64,000 nt of DNA from Streptomyces sclerotialus. Its GTDB lineage: Bacteria; Actinomycetota; Actinomycetes; Streptomycetales; Streptomycetaceae. Below the pieces are notes generated by a model, which searched no databases, was not told the DNA's origin, and saw only the letters and a list, made by a program, of their open reading frames with translations. The DNA lies in assembly GCF_040907265.1 (NCBI RefSeq), contig NZ_JBFOHP010000002.1, positions 1,860,001-1,924,000 of the forward strand. Reading direction: 5' to 3'. The translations under genes and the position numbers were made by a program. Within the stretch, counting starts at the first letter, position 1, and the number at the start of each line of letters is the position of its first letter. Positions 7,656 through 15,835 of the stretch are shown one piece after another.

Positions 7656-8870
7656 ATGAACCGGTTCACCTCCGATTCCCCCGCACTCGGCGCCCGTTAC
7701 GACCGGGCCACCGCTCACCTCGACGCGCCGCTGGCCATCGTCGACCTCGCGGCGTTCGATGCCAATGCCGCGGATCTGGTGCGCCGCGCGCACGGCAAGC
7801 CCGTACGGGTCGCGAGCAAGTCCGTCCGCTGCCGGGCCCTGCTGGAACGCGTGCTGGCGCGGGACGGGTTCGCCGGGATCATGAGCTTCACGCTCGCGGA
7901 GTCGCTGTGGCTGGCCCGCTCCGGCTTCTCCGACATCCTGCTGGCCTACCCCTCGGCGGACCGGGGGGCGTTCGCCGAGCTGGCGGACGATCCGAAGCTG
8001 GCCGCCGCGGTGACGGTGATGGTGGACGACGTGGCGCAGCTGGAGTTGATCGACGCGGCGCGGGCCGGGGGCCGGGCGGAGATCCGGGTGTGCCTGGAGC
8101 TGGACACGTCCTTCCGTGCCGCGGGCGGGCGGATGCGGGTGGGGGCGCGCCGTTCGCCGCTGCGGGAGCCCGCACAACTGGCTGAATTCGCTCGGCTGGT
8201 GGCGCGCCGGCCGGGCTTCAAGGTCGTCGGCCTGATGGCGTACGAGGGCCATGTGGCGGGCGTGGGCGACGCGGTGGCGGGGCGGCCGCTGTTCTCGCGC
8301 TCGGTGCGCGTCATGCAGGCCGCGGCGCGCAAGGAGCTGGCGCGGCGCCGCTGGGAGGCGGTGCGGGCCGTCCGGGCCGAGGCGCCGGACCTGGAGTTCG
8401 TCAACGGCGGCGGCACGGGCAGCGTGCAGGGCACCGCGGCGGAGGCGGCGGTGACGGAGGTCGCGGCCGGGTCGGGGCTGTACGTGCCGCGGCTGTTCGA
8501 CAACTTCCGCTCGTTCAGCGGGCGGCCGGCGGCGCTGTTCGCGCAGCCGGTGGTGCGCCGGCCGGGGCCCGGCGTGGTGACCGTGCTGGGCGGGGGTTAT
8601 CCCGCGTCGGGTGCGGCGGGCGCCGACCGGCTGCCGGAACCGTATCTGCCGGCGGGGCTGGCGTACGACCCGCAGGAGGGGGCGGGTGAGGTGCAGACGC
8701 CGCTGCTGGGCGCGGCCGCCGACCGGCTGCGGGTGGGCGACAAGGTGTGGTTCCGGCACGCCAAGGCCGGTGAGCTGTGCGAGCGGTTCGACGCGCTGCG
8801 GCTGGTCGACGGGGACCGGGTGGTGGCGACCGTGCCGACGTACCGCGGCGAGGGGCACACGTTCCTGTAG
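7656..8870 (+). CDS. Amino acid deaminase/aldolase, fold-type III PLP enzyme
   Basis: A 404-residue cytosolic enzyme with an alanine-racemase-like N-terminal barrel. Lys55 in PVRVASKSVRCRAL is the expected PLP Schiff-base lysine, and FVNGGGTGS is the phosphate-binding loop. The C-terminal beta-domain (VWFRHAKAGELCERFDALRL) resembles D-threonine aldolase/D-serine dehydratase relatives, where a His and a Cys bind a metal. ATG at 7656 begins the conserved MNRFTSDSPA; the frame stays open far upstream without similarity. Exact substrate unknown. It is convergent with the DUF2510 gene. Confidence 0.85.
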   Translation: MNRFTSDSPALGARYDRATAHLDAPLAIVDLAAFDANAADLVRRAHGKPVRVASKSVRCRALLERVLARDGFAGIMSFTLAESLWLARSGFSDILLAYPSADRGAFAELADDPKLAAAVTVMVDDVAQLELIDAARAGGRAEIRVCLELDTSFRAAGGRMRVGARRSPLREPAQLAEFARLVARRPGFKVVGLMAYEGHVAGVGDAVAGRPLFSRSVRVMQAAARKELARRRWEAVRAVRAEAPDLEFVNGGGTGSVQGTAAEAAVTEVAAGSGLYVPRLFDNFRSFSGRPAALFAQPVVRRPGPGVVTVLGGGYPASGAAGADRLPEPYLPAGLAYDPQEGAGEVQTPLLGAAADRLRVGDKVWFRHAKAGELCERFDALRLVDGDRVVATVPTYRGEGHTFL

Positions 8871-8876
8871 GCGGGG

Positions 8877-8907
8877 GGTACGGGGCGGAACCGGACCGCC
8901 CCGTACC
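8877..8907. terminator. 12-bp perfect hairpin at convergent gene ends
   Basis: GGTACGGGGCGG and its exact complement flank a 7-nt loop, filling the 39 bp between two convergent stop codons. It probably terminates both transcripts. Confidence 0.8.
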
Positions 8908-8909
8908 GG

Positions 8910-9893
8910 TCATGCCGTCGGCTTGATCCCTTCGAGGATCCTGTCCATGTCGGCGAGCGGCGGGGCCTGGCCGCCGACGTCGAAGGTGAAGCGCACCACG
9001 ACCATCGAGCCGGAGCCACCGGGCGAGGGGAAGGCGACGGACTGCGCGATGCCGTCCGGGCCCTTCTTGTTGGTGACCTTCCAGCGCACCAGGTAGCCCT
9101 GCCGGCCCGCGACGGTCACCTTCTCCGACCGCAGCTCCTCGTGGTTCTCGATGCCGCCGTAGTAGTCCTTGTCGCCGTACGGGCCCTTGCCGTAGGTCGC
9201 CTCGATGTTCTTCTCGATGTCGGCCTTGGCGATGCCCTCGGCGGTGGTCTCGGAGAAGCCGGACGCCGTCTCGGACAGGACCTTGCCGCGCATGCACTGC
9301 TTGCTGGGCGCGCCCTTGCAGTAGTACGGCCCGATGTACATGTCGATGTCGTTGCCGAACTCTTCCTTGCGCCAGCCGTCGAGCACCGGGATGGCGATGC
9401 TGTTCAGGGCGTCGACGAGGGTGTCCTCGTCGTCGGTGGGCACCGGCCCGGGCGCCGCCGAGCTCGTGGACGGCTCGGGCGAGGGGCTCGTGCTCCTGCT
9501 CGCCGTCGGAGCGGGCTTCGGATCGTCCTGCGGGTCGCCGCCGCCGAGGGTGACGGCGAGGACGACGCCGAGGGCGGCCACCGCGGCCACGGCACCGGTG
9601 ATCGCGAGGATCATCGGCCCGCGCTTCCCGCCACCGCCGCCCTGACCGGGGCCGCCGGGCTGTGCGGGGCCGAACCCGCCCGGCGCGGCCTGCGGGTACC
9701 CGTAGCCCGGCTGCTGCTGCGGGTACCCGTAGGCACCAGGCGTCTCCTGTTGCTGCGGAGAGCCGTACGCCGCCGGTGCGGCCTGTGCCGCGCGGGTGTG
9801 GCCGGTCCACGCCGAGCCGTCCCACCAGCGTTCGGGGGCCGGGCCGTCGCCCGTGTGCCCGGGGTCCGGGTACCAGCCCGGCGGTGTCGTCAT
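8910..9893 (-). CDS. DUF2510 membrane protein with extracytoplasmic domain
   Basis: A 327-residue protein. It starts MTTPPGWYPDPGHTGDGPAP and continues RWWDGSAWTGHTR, the DUF2510 signature. A Gln/Gly/Pro-rich linker follows (PQQQPGYGYPQ), then one transmembrane helix (ILAITGAVAAVAALGVVLAV), a Ser/Pro stretch and a C-terminal extracellular domain with Cys residues in YYCKGAPSKQCMRG. ATG at 9893 starts the signature itself; the 15 extra upstream residues have no similarity. Function unknown; DUF2510 domains usually mark small actinobacterial membrane proteins. Confidence 0.82.
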   Translation of the reverse strand: MTTPPGWYPDPGHTGDGPAPERWWDGSAWTGHTRAAQAAPAAYGSPQQQETPGAYGYPQQQPGYGYPQAAPGGFGPAQPGGPGQGGGGGKRGPMILAITGAVAAVAALGVVLAVTLGGGDPQDDPKPAPTASRSTSPSPEPSTSSAAPGPVPTDDEDTLVDALNSIAIPVLDGWRKEEFGNDIDMYIGPYYCKGAPSKQCMRGKVLSETASGFSETTAEGIAKADIEKNIEATYGKGPYGDKDYYGGIENHEELRSEKVTVAGRQGYLVRWKVTNKKGPDGIAQSVAFPSPGGSGSMVVVRFTFDVGGQAPPLADMDRILEGIKPTA

Positions 9894-9921
9894 GCTCACG
9901 CCGGACACTGTATGGCCGGAA

Positions 9922-11223
9922 TCAGCCGCCGTACACACTGTCCCGCTGGTCGGGCACCACGCTGCCGTCGGCGCGGCGGACCGGCCCGAAGCCGCCCTCC
10001 GGCTCGATGTTCGCGGCGGTGGAGCAGGGGTACGTGCCGGACTTGCGCGGCAGCGGCTCGATGAACATGGGGTTGACCACCCAGCGTCCGTCGGCGTTGT
10101 CGTAGGCCCGGCACATGAACTCGTTCTTGTTGCGGTTCAGCACGAGGTGCGCGCCGGTGGCGTCGCCGACGAAGGTGACGTCGGTGTCCGCGTCACCGCC
10201 GCCCAGCGCGATGCGGTGGGCGAAGTCCTGCCGCTGCCAGGCCTTGGCGCCCTTGATGCCGAAGATCTCCTGGTTGACCCAGCAGCGCTTGCCGTCGACG
10301 TACGGGATGGCCTCGCCCTTGTTCCGCCCGATGCCGCCGCAGCCTTCGTTCTCGTACGTGATGCGGCCGTGCTCGTCGAGGACACTGCGGATGGCGATGG
10401 TGTGCTGCTTGTCGATGCCGATGCCCTTCGACCAGACCTCGGTGACCGGCTCGGACCCGGCCGAGACGATGTAGACGTCGAAGCCGGCGCGCTTCAGGGT
10501 GCGGACCAGGTCGCGCTGCTGGTCGTAGTAGCGCACGTAGCCGGGGACGGTGTGGCTGCCGACCTTGTCCTCGCTGCCGATCGGCGCGGCGAGGGCGCGC
10601 TTGCGCGCCGCCGCGGCGTAGGAGCGCAGCTCGGCGACGGTGTGGCCGGCGAACAGCTGCGGGATCCAGGCGTACTGGGGGACGGTGCGCCGGTGGTTCC
10701 AGGTGCCGGCGAAGGCCTCGGCGCCGTCCGCCGTCTCCGCCTCGTCGCGGATGGAGAAGATCTCGTCGGCGCAGGCGGTGTCGGTGGAGGTGTTCAGCGG
10801 CGCGCCGACCGGGACATCGGTGCCGCAGGCCTTGGTGAGGGCGCGGTCGGCGGCCGGGGTGAGCCACTTGCTGGTGTCGCGCCAGTGGGCCGGGCGGAGG
10901 ATCTTGTCGTGCTGCAGGGACCAGACGAGCGTCGCGTCGGTGACGTCGTTCTTGGTGAGGGTGTTGTCCCAGTCGAAGGCGGCGACGGGGCGCTGTCCGT
11001 GGCCGTGCGCCAGTCCGGGGTGGGAGCAGACGCCGCGTTCGTCGATGGTGCGCTGGAGCTTGTCGCGGTTGGTGCCGTACCACTTCAGGCTCTTCGACAG
11101 CTGCGGGCAGCCGGCCTGCCGGGCCGTGGGGGCTGCCGGTGCCGCGGTGGCGGGCACGGCGGCGGCCAGGCCTGCGGTGACGGCCAGGGCCAGGGCCGGC
11201 GCGAGGGTGTGCCGGATGCGCAT
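9922..11223 (-). CDS. Secreted HAD-superfamily phosphatase
   Basis: A 433-residue exported hydrolase. The signal peptide covers residues 1-27 (LALAVTAGLAAAVPATA). HAD motif I is AAFDWDNTLTKND (nucleophile first Asp), motif III Lys lies in GRNKGEAIPY, and motif IV is VTFVGDATGAHLVL. A set of Cys residues is consistent with an extracytoplasmic protein. ATG at 11223 has AAGGAGGACGC directly in front. It resembles phosphorylcholine-phosphatase-like secreted HADs; a phosphomonoester scavenging role is likely but the substrate is not visible. Monocistronic. Confidence 0.83.
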   Translation of the reverse strand: MRIRHTLAPALALAVTAGLAAAVPATAAPAAPTARQAGCPQLSKSLKWYGTNRDKLQRTIDERGVCSHPGLAHGHGQRPVAAFDWDNTLTKNDVTDATLVWSLQHDKILRPAHWRDTSKWLTPAADRALTKACGTDVPVGAPLNTSTDTACADEIFSIRDEAETADGAEAFAGTWNHRRTVPQYAWIPQLFAGHTVAELRSYAAAARKRALAAPIGSEDKVGSHTVPGYVRYYDQQRDLVRTLKRAGFDVYIVSAGSEPVTEVWSKGIGIDKQHTIAIRSVLDEHGRITYENEGCGGIGRNKGEAIPYVDGKRCWVNQEIFGIKGAKAWQRQDFAHRIALGGGDADTDVTFVGDATGAHLVLNRNKNEFMCRAYDNADGRWVVNPMFIEPLPRKSGTYPCSTAANIEPEGGFGPVRRADGSVVPDQRDSVYGG

Positions 11224-11260
11224 GCGTCCTCCTTGACGGTGCGGGCCGGGGCGGACCCGG

Positions 11261-11291
11261 CCGGGCCGGCGGCACGCCACCGCCGGCCCGG
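11261..11291. terminator. 12-bp perfect hairpin after the glnA4 operon
   Basis: CCGGGCCGGCGG pairs exactly with 11280-11291 around a 7-nt loop. It lies 41 bp beyond the SDR stop on the minus strand and upstream of the phosphatase gene. Confidence 0.7.
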
Positions 11292-11331
11292 TCATGATCG
11301 GGAAACCATACCCGTGCGCCTTACACGTTGC

Positions 11332-12126
11332 TTACACCGGCGTGACGTACGCCCCGGCGATGCCGCCGTCGACGAGGAATTCGGCCGCATTGACGAACGA
11401 GGAGTCGTCGCTGGCGAGGAAGGCGACCGCGGCGGCCATCTCCTCGGGCTCGGCGAACCGGCCCGCCGGCACGTGCACCAGGCGGCGCGCCGCCCGCTCC
11501 GGGTCCTTGGCGAACAGCTCCTTGAGCAGCGGCGTGTTGACGGGCCCGGGGCACAGCGCGTTCACCCGGATGCCCTCGCGGGCGAACTGGACGCCCAGCT
11601 CGCGGGACATCGACAGCACGCCGCCCTTGGACGCGGTGTAGCTGATCTGGGAGGTGGCGGCGCCCATGACGGCGACGAAGGAGGCGGTGTTGATGATGGA
11701 GCCCTTGCCCTGCCGCTGCATGTACGGGAGGGCGTACTTGCAGCACAGGTAGACGGAGGTGAGGTTGACGTCCTGGACCCGCTTCCAGGCGTCCAGCCCG
11801 GTGGTCAGGATGGAGTCGTCCTCGGGCGGCGAGATGCCGGCGTTGTTGAAGGCCACGTCGACCGAGCCGTAGGTGTCGTACGCGGTCTTGAACAGCGCCT
11901 CGACCTGGCCCTCGTCGGTGACGTCGACCTGGACGAAGAGGCCGCCGACCTCGGCGGCCGCGGCCTTGCCGGCGGTCTCGTCGATGTCGGCGCAGACGAC
12001 GTTCGCACCCTCGGAGGCCAGCCGGCGGGCGGTGGCGAGGCCGATGCCGCTGCCGGCACCGGTGATGACGGCGGTACGGCCGACCAGTCGGCGGCAGACG
12101 GGGGTCTCGGCGGTCCGGTCGGTCAT
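11332..12126 (-). CDS. Short-chain dehydrogenase of the ethanolamine operon
   Basis: A 264-residue classical SDR. It has the NAD(P) motif TGAGSGIG (about 23-30), ADIDE after beta-2 favouring NAD, NNAG, and catalytic Ser/Tyr/Lys in TASF and SYTASKGG. It starts 1 bp after the aldehyde dehydrogenase stop (TGACATG) and is third in glnA4-aldehyde dehydrogenase-SDR. In this context it could oxidise the hydroxyl of gamma-glutamylethanolamide to the aldehyde, leaving the next oxidation to the dehydrogenase. That assignment is inference; the fold and cofactor site are seen. Confidence 0.88.
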   Translation of the reverse strand: MTDRTAETPVCRRLVGRTAVITGAGSGIGLATARRLASEGANVVCADIDETAGKAAAAEVGGLFVQVDVTDEGQVEALFKTAYDTYGSVDVAFNNAGISPPEDDSILTTGLDAWKRVQDVNLTSVYLCCKYALPYMQRQGKGSIINTASFVAVMGAATSQISYTASKGGVLSMSRELGVQFAREGIRVNALCPGPVNTPLLKELFAKDPERAARRLVHVPAGRFAEPEEMAAAVAFLASDDSSFVNAAEFLVDGGIAGAYVTPV

Positions 12127-12127
12127 G

Positions 12128-13510
12128 TCACTGCTCCTCGGTGCTGATGAAGACGTTCTTGGTCTCGGTGAAGGCGGCGAGCGCGTCGGGGCCCAGCTCC
12201 CGGCCGAGCCCGGACTGCTTGTAGCCGCCGAACGGGGTCCAGTAGCGGACGCTGCTGTGCGAGTTGACGGAGAGGTTGCCGGCGGCGACCGCGCCGGAGA
12301 CGCGCAGCGCCCGGCCCACGTCGCGGGTCCAGATCGAGCCGGAGAGGCCGTAGTCGGTGGCGTTGGCGAGGCGTACGGCCTCGGCCTCGTCCTCGAAGGG
12401 CAGCACGACGGCGACCGGGCCGAAGATCTCCTCGGTGGCCGCGCGGTCCTCGGGCCGTCCCTCCAGGACGGTCGCCGGGTACCAGAAGCCCTTGCCCTCG
12501 GGCGCCTCGCCGCGGATGGCGACCGGGGCGCCGTCGGGGACGTAGGACCGTACGCGGTCGCGCTGGGCGGCGGAGATCAGCGGGCCCATGCCGGTGGCGG
12601 GGTCGGCCGGGTCGCCGACGGTCACGGCCTTGACCGCGGGCTCCAGCAGTTCCAGGAACCGGTCGTACACGGACCGCTGGACGAGGATGCGGCTGCGGGC
12701 GCAGCAGTCCTGGCCTGTGTTGTCGAGGAAGGAGCCGGGCGCGGCGGCCGCGGCCTTCTCGATGTCGGCGTCGGCGAAGACGATGTTGGGGCTCTTGCCG
12801 CCGAGTTCGAGCGTCACCCGCTTCACTCCGGCGGCGCACTTGGCCATGATCTGCTTGCCGACGCCGGTGGAGCCGGTGAAGACGACCTTGGCGACGCCGG
12901 GGTGCTCGACCAGCGCGTTGCCCGCGACGGGCCCGGCGCCGGGGAGTACCTGGAACAGGCCCTCGGGCAGGCCCGCTGCGAGGCCCAGTTCGGCGAGGCG
13001 GAGGGCGGTGAGCGGGGTGGTCTCGGCGGGCTTGAGGAGGACGGCGTTGCCCGCGGCGAGGGCGGGGGCGGTGCCCCAGGCGGCGATGGGCATCGGGAAG
13101 TTCCACGGCGCGATGACGGCGACGACGCCGAGCGGTTCGTGGAGCGTGAGGTTCAGGCCACCGGCGACGGGGATCTGCGCGCCGGTCAGCCGCTCGATGC
13201 CGCCGGCCGCGTATTCGAGCAGGTCGCGGGCGTTGCCGGCCTCCCAGCGCGCGTTGCCGACGGGGTGGCCGGCCTCCCGTACCTCCAGCTGGGCGAGCTC
13301 TTCGAGGTGGGTGTCGACGGCGGCGGCGAAGCGGCGCAGCAGCCGGGCGCGGTCGCCGGGGGCGAGCGCCGCCCACTGCGCCTGGGCCTTGGCGGCCCGG
13401 GCGACGGCGGCGTCGACCTGGTCGGGGGTGGTGGCCGGGACGGTCGCGATGACCTCTTCGGTGGCCGGGTTCAGGATCTGGTGCTCGGAGGGCAAGTGAC
13501 TGGTCCTCAC
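12128..13510 (-). CDS. NAD(P)-dependent aldehyde dehydrogenase, ethanolamine operon
   Basis: A 460-residue ALDH-superfamily enzyme. Visible marks are APWNFPM, FTGSTGVGK (coenzyme loop), the general-base Glu in VTLELGGKSPN, the catalytic Cys in NTGQDCCARSR, and EEIFGPV. GTG at 13510 overlaps the glnA4 stop by 4 bp (GTGA), so synthesis is coupled. By context it would oxidise gamma-glutamyl-acetaldehyde to gamma-glutamylglycine, as ALDHs do in the parallel Puu putrescine pathway. Orthologous position to SCO1612 is recalled, not searched. Confidence 0.9.
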   Translation of the reverse strand: MRTSHLPSEHQILNPATEEVIATVPATTPDQVDAAVARAAKAQAQWAALAPGDRARLLRRFAAAVDTHLEELAQLEVREAGHPVGNARWEAGNARDLLEYAAGGIERLTGAQIPVAGGLNLTLHEPLGVVAVIAPWNFPMPIAAWGTAPALAAGNAVLLKPAETTPLTALRLAELGLAAGLPEGLFQVLPGAGPVAGNALVEHPGVAKVVFTGSTGVGKQIMAKCAAGVKRVTLELGGKSPNIVFADADIEKAAAAAPGSFLDNTGQDCCARSRILVQRSVYDRFLELLEPAVKAVTVGDPADPATGMGPLISAAQRDRVRSYVPDGAPVAIRGEAPEGKGFWYPATVLEGRPEDRAATEEIFGPVAVVLPFEDEAEAVRLANATDYGLSGSIWTRDVGRALRVSGAVAAGNLSVNSHSSVRYWTPFGGYKQSGLGRELGPDALAAFTETKNVFISTEEQ

Positions 13511-14874
13511 ATGCGTTCGAAGGAGCGGAACCGCTCCCAGTCGGTCACGGCGGAGTCGTAGGCGTCGAGCTCCACCCGGGCCATGTGGAGGTAGTGCGCG
13601 ACGACCTCGTCACCGAAGGCGGCGCGCGCGATCGGGCTCTTCTCCCACAGGTCGGCGGCCTCGCGGAGCGTCGTGGGCACGTGCTCGGCGTCGCCGGTGT
13701 ACGCGTTGCCGGTACAGGCGTCCGGCAGCTCCAGCTTGTGCTCTATGCCGTACAGCCCGGCCGCGACCATGCCGGCCACGGCGAGGTAGGGGTTCACGTC
13801 GCCGCCGGGGAGGCGGTTCTCGAAGCGGTGGGCGTGGCCGTGGCCGATGACGCGGAGCGCGCAGGTGCGGTTGTCCGGGCCCCAGGCGACCGCGGTGGGC
13901 GCGAAGGAGCCGGGCCGGAAGCGCTTGTAGGAGTTGATGTTCGGCGCGTACAGCAGGGTGAAGTCGCGCATGGCGGCGATCTGTCCGGCGAGGAAGTGCC
14001 GCATCAGGGGCGACATGCCGTACTCGCCGTCCGTGTCGGCCAGCACGGGCGTGCCGTCCTCGTCGCGCAGCGAGAGGTGGATGTGGCAGGAGTTGCCCTC
14101 GCGCTCGTCGTACTTCGCCATGAAGGTGAGCGCCATGCCCTCCTGGGCGGCGATCTCCTTGGCGCCGGTCTTGTAGACGGCGTGCTGGTCGCAGGTGGTG
14201 AGCGCCTCGTCGTAGCGGAAGGCGATCTCGTGCTGGCCGAGGTTGCACTCGCCCTTGGCGGACTCCACCGTCATCCCGGCGGCGCCCATCTCGTTGCGGA
14301 TGCGGCGCAGCAGCGGCTCGACCCGGCTGGTGCCGAGCACGGAGTAGTCGACGTTGTAGAGGTTCGCCGGGCTCATGTCCCGGTATCCACGCCGCCACGC
14401 GTCCTCGTAGGTGTCCTTGAAGACCATGAACTCCAGCTCGGTACCGGCGTACGCGCGCCAGCCGCGCTCGGCGAGCCGGTCCAGCTGGCGGCGGAGGATC
14501 TGCCGCGGGGAGGCGGCGACGGGGCTGCCGTCGTGCCAGGCGAGGTCGGCGGTGAGCAGCGCGGTGCCGGGGCTCCAGGGGGTGCGGCGGAGCGTCGCGG
14601 TGTCGCCGTGCATGCAGAAGTCGCCGTAGCCGCGCTCCCAGGAGGACATCTCGTAGCCGTCGACGGTGTTGAGGTCGACGTCGACGGCGAGGAGGTAGTT
14701 GCACCCTTCCGAGCCGTGGGCCAGGACGTCGTCGAGGAAGAACCGGGCGGCGAACCGCTTGCCCTGGAGCCTGCCTTGCATATCGGTGAAGGCGAGGACG
14801 ACAGTGTCGATCTCTCCGGCGTCGACGAGCCTTCTCAGCTCCTCGACCGAGAGCGGGGGCGTGCGGTCTGCCAC
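13507..14874 (-). CDS. glnA4: Gamma-glutamylethanolamide synthetase (glutamine synthetase-like)
   Basis: A 455-residue GS-family ligase. In S. coelicolor its counterpart GlnA4 (SCO1613) joins glutamate to ethanolamine with ATP instead of making glutamine. Seen here: an N-terminal beta-grasp, metal/substrate residues in AKGECNLGQHE and SCHIHLSL, and the ATP/phosphate segment AWGPDNRTCALRV. It lacks the adenylylation loop typical of housekeeping GlnA, as far as the C-terminus shows. GTG at 14874 follows AGGAGG. First gene of a minus-strand operon, divergent from epuRI. Specificity for ethanolamine rests on synteny and the adjacent permease; a polyamine substrate cannot be excluded from sequence alone. 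Confidence 0.9.
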   Translation of the reverse strand: MADRTPPLSVEELRRLVDAGEIDTVVLAFTDMQGRLQGKRFAARFFLDDVLAHGSEGCNYLLAVDVDLNTVDGYEMSSWERGYGDFCMHGDTATLRRTPWSPGTALLTADLAWHDGSPVAASPRQILRRQLDRLAERGWRAYAGTELEFMVFKDTYEDAWRRGYRDMSPANLYNVDYSVLGTSRVEPLLRRIRNEMGAAGMTVESAKGECNLGQHEIAFRYDEALTTCDQHAVYKTGAKEIAAQEGMALTFMAKYDEREGNSCHIHLSLRDEDGTPVLADTDGEYGMSPLMRHFLAGQIAAMRDFTLLYAPNINSYKRFRPGSFAPTAVAWGPDNRTCALRVIGHGHAHRFENRLPGGDVNPYLAVAGMVAAGLYGIEHKLELPDACTGNAYTGDAEHVPTTLREAADLWEKSPIARAAFGDEVVAHYLHMARVELDAYDSAVTDWERFRSFERM

Positions 14875-14922
14875 GGTGGTGCCTCCTGTCGCTGCATCCG
14901 GAGGTCATAAGGTAGGCACACG

Positions 14923-14933
14923 AACCATTGGTT
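14923..14933. promoter_or_regulatory. Candidate EpuRI operator between glnA4 and epuRI
   Basis: AACCATTGGTT, a perfect 5+1+5 inverted repeat, lies in the 73-bp divergent control region. Its symmetry and place fit a dimeric GntR/FadR-type repressor controlling both directions, but the half-sites are not the usual TGGT-N3-ACCA order. Confidence 0.45.
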
Positions 14934-14947
14934 GGGAAGGGGTTGCG

Positions 14948-15685
14948 GTGGACGGAGCGGCGGACCGGCTGGCGCCGGTGCTGCGCCCGGTGCGGGCGGG
15001 CAACGGGTTCGAGGAGGCGCTGGAGCAGATACTCCAGATCGTGCGGCTGGGGCTGGTCCCCCAGGGCGAACGGCTGCCGGCCGAGCGCGAACTGGCCGAG
15101 CGGCTGCAGATCAGCCGGGTCACCCTGCGCGAGGTGCTGAAGGTGCTGCAGGACGAGGGCCTGGTGGTCAGCAGACGCGGCCGGTACGGCGGCACGTTCG
15201 TACGGGAGCGCGCCGAGACACCCGGCGAGGACGAGCTGCGCCGCCGTGTCGAGCGGGTCGACGTCGAGGACACGCTGCGCTTCCGCGAGGTGCTGGAGGT
15301 GGGCGCCGCCGGGCTGTGCGCCGGGTACGGGCTGGCCGGGGAGGAGGCGGAGCGGCTGCGCGCGGCGCTGGCCGCCACGCACGACGCGCCGCTCGCCGAC
15401 TACCGGCGGCGGGACACGCTGCTGCACCTCACGCTGGCCGAACTGTCGGGCTCGGCCACGCTCGCCGCGCAGTACGCGGCCGTCCGGGCGACCGTCAACG
15501 ACCTGCTGGACTGCATCCCGCTGCTGGTGCGCAACCTGGAGCACTCGCAGGCGCAGCACACCGCGCTGGTGGAAGCGGTACTGGAGGGGGACGCGGACGG
15601 GGCGCGCGAGGTGATGCGGGAGCACTGCTGCGGTACCGCGGCCCTGTTGCGCGGCTTCCTCACGGGCGTCCCGCCGGCGCGGTGA
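14948..15685 (+). CDS. epuRI: GntR/FadR-family repressor of ethanolamine genes
   Basis: A 245-residue regulator. The winged helix (about residues 40-80: LPAERELAERLQISRVTLRE, then VVSRRGRYGGTFV) is followed by an all-helical FCD ligand domain. GTG at 14948 follows GGAAGGGG. It is divergent from glnA4. In S. coelicolor, EpuRI (SCO1614) is described as the repressor of glnA4, relieved by ethanolamine. A hairpin separates it from the permease gene, so the permease may have its own promoter. Confidence 0.88.
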   Translation: MDGAADRLAPVLRPVRAGNGFEEALEQILQIVRLGLVPQGERLPAERELAERLQISRVTLREVLKVLQDEGLVVSRRGRYGGTFVRERAETPGEDELRRRVERVDVEDTLRFREVLEVGAAGLCAGYGLAGEEAERLRAALAATHDAPLADYRRRDTLLHLTLAELSGSATLAAQYAAVRATVNDLLDCIPLLVRNLEHSQAQHTALVEAVLEGDADGAREVMREHCCGTAALLRGFLTGVPPAR

Positions 15686-15693
15686 CCCGCACG

Positions 15694-15730
15694 GGCCGGC
15701 CGGCGGCGCGGTGCCCCTCACCGGCCGGCC
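15694..15730. terminator. 10-bp GC hairpin after epuRI
   Basis: GGCCGGCCGG (15694-15703) pairs with 15721-15730. It starts 8 bp after the epuRI stop and could terminate or attenuate transcription into the permease gene. Confidence 0.55.
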
Positions 15731-15835
15731 ACCCGCCCCGTAACCGTTCCTTTACGGCACGGGTCTTGCGCCGGAGCGGCCCGCGCGACAAAGGTATGGC
15801 GCTAAACCTTTATCCCGCCGAGGCAGGAGCGGCTC

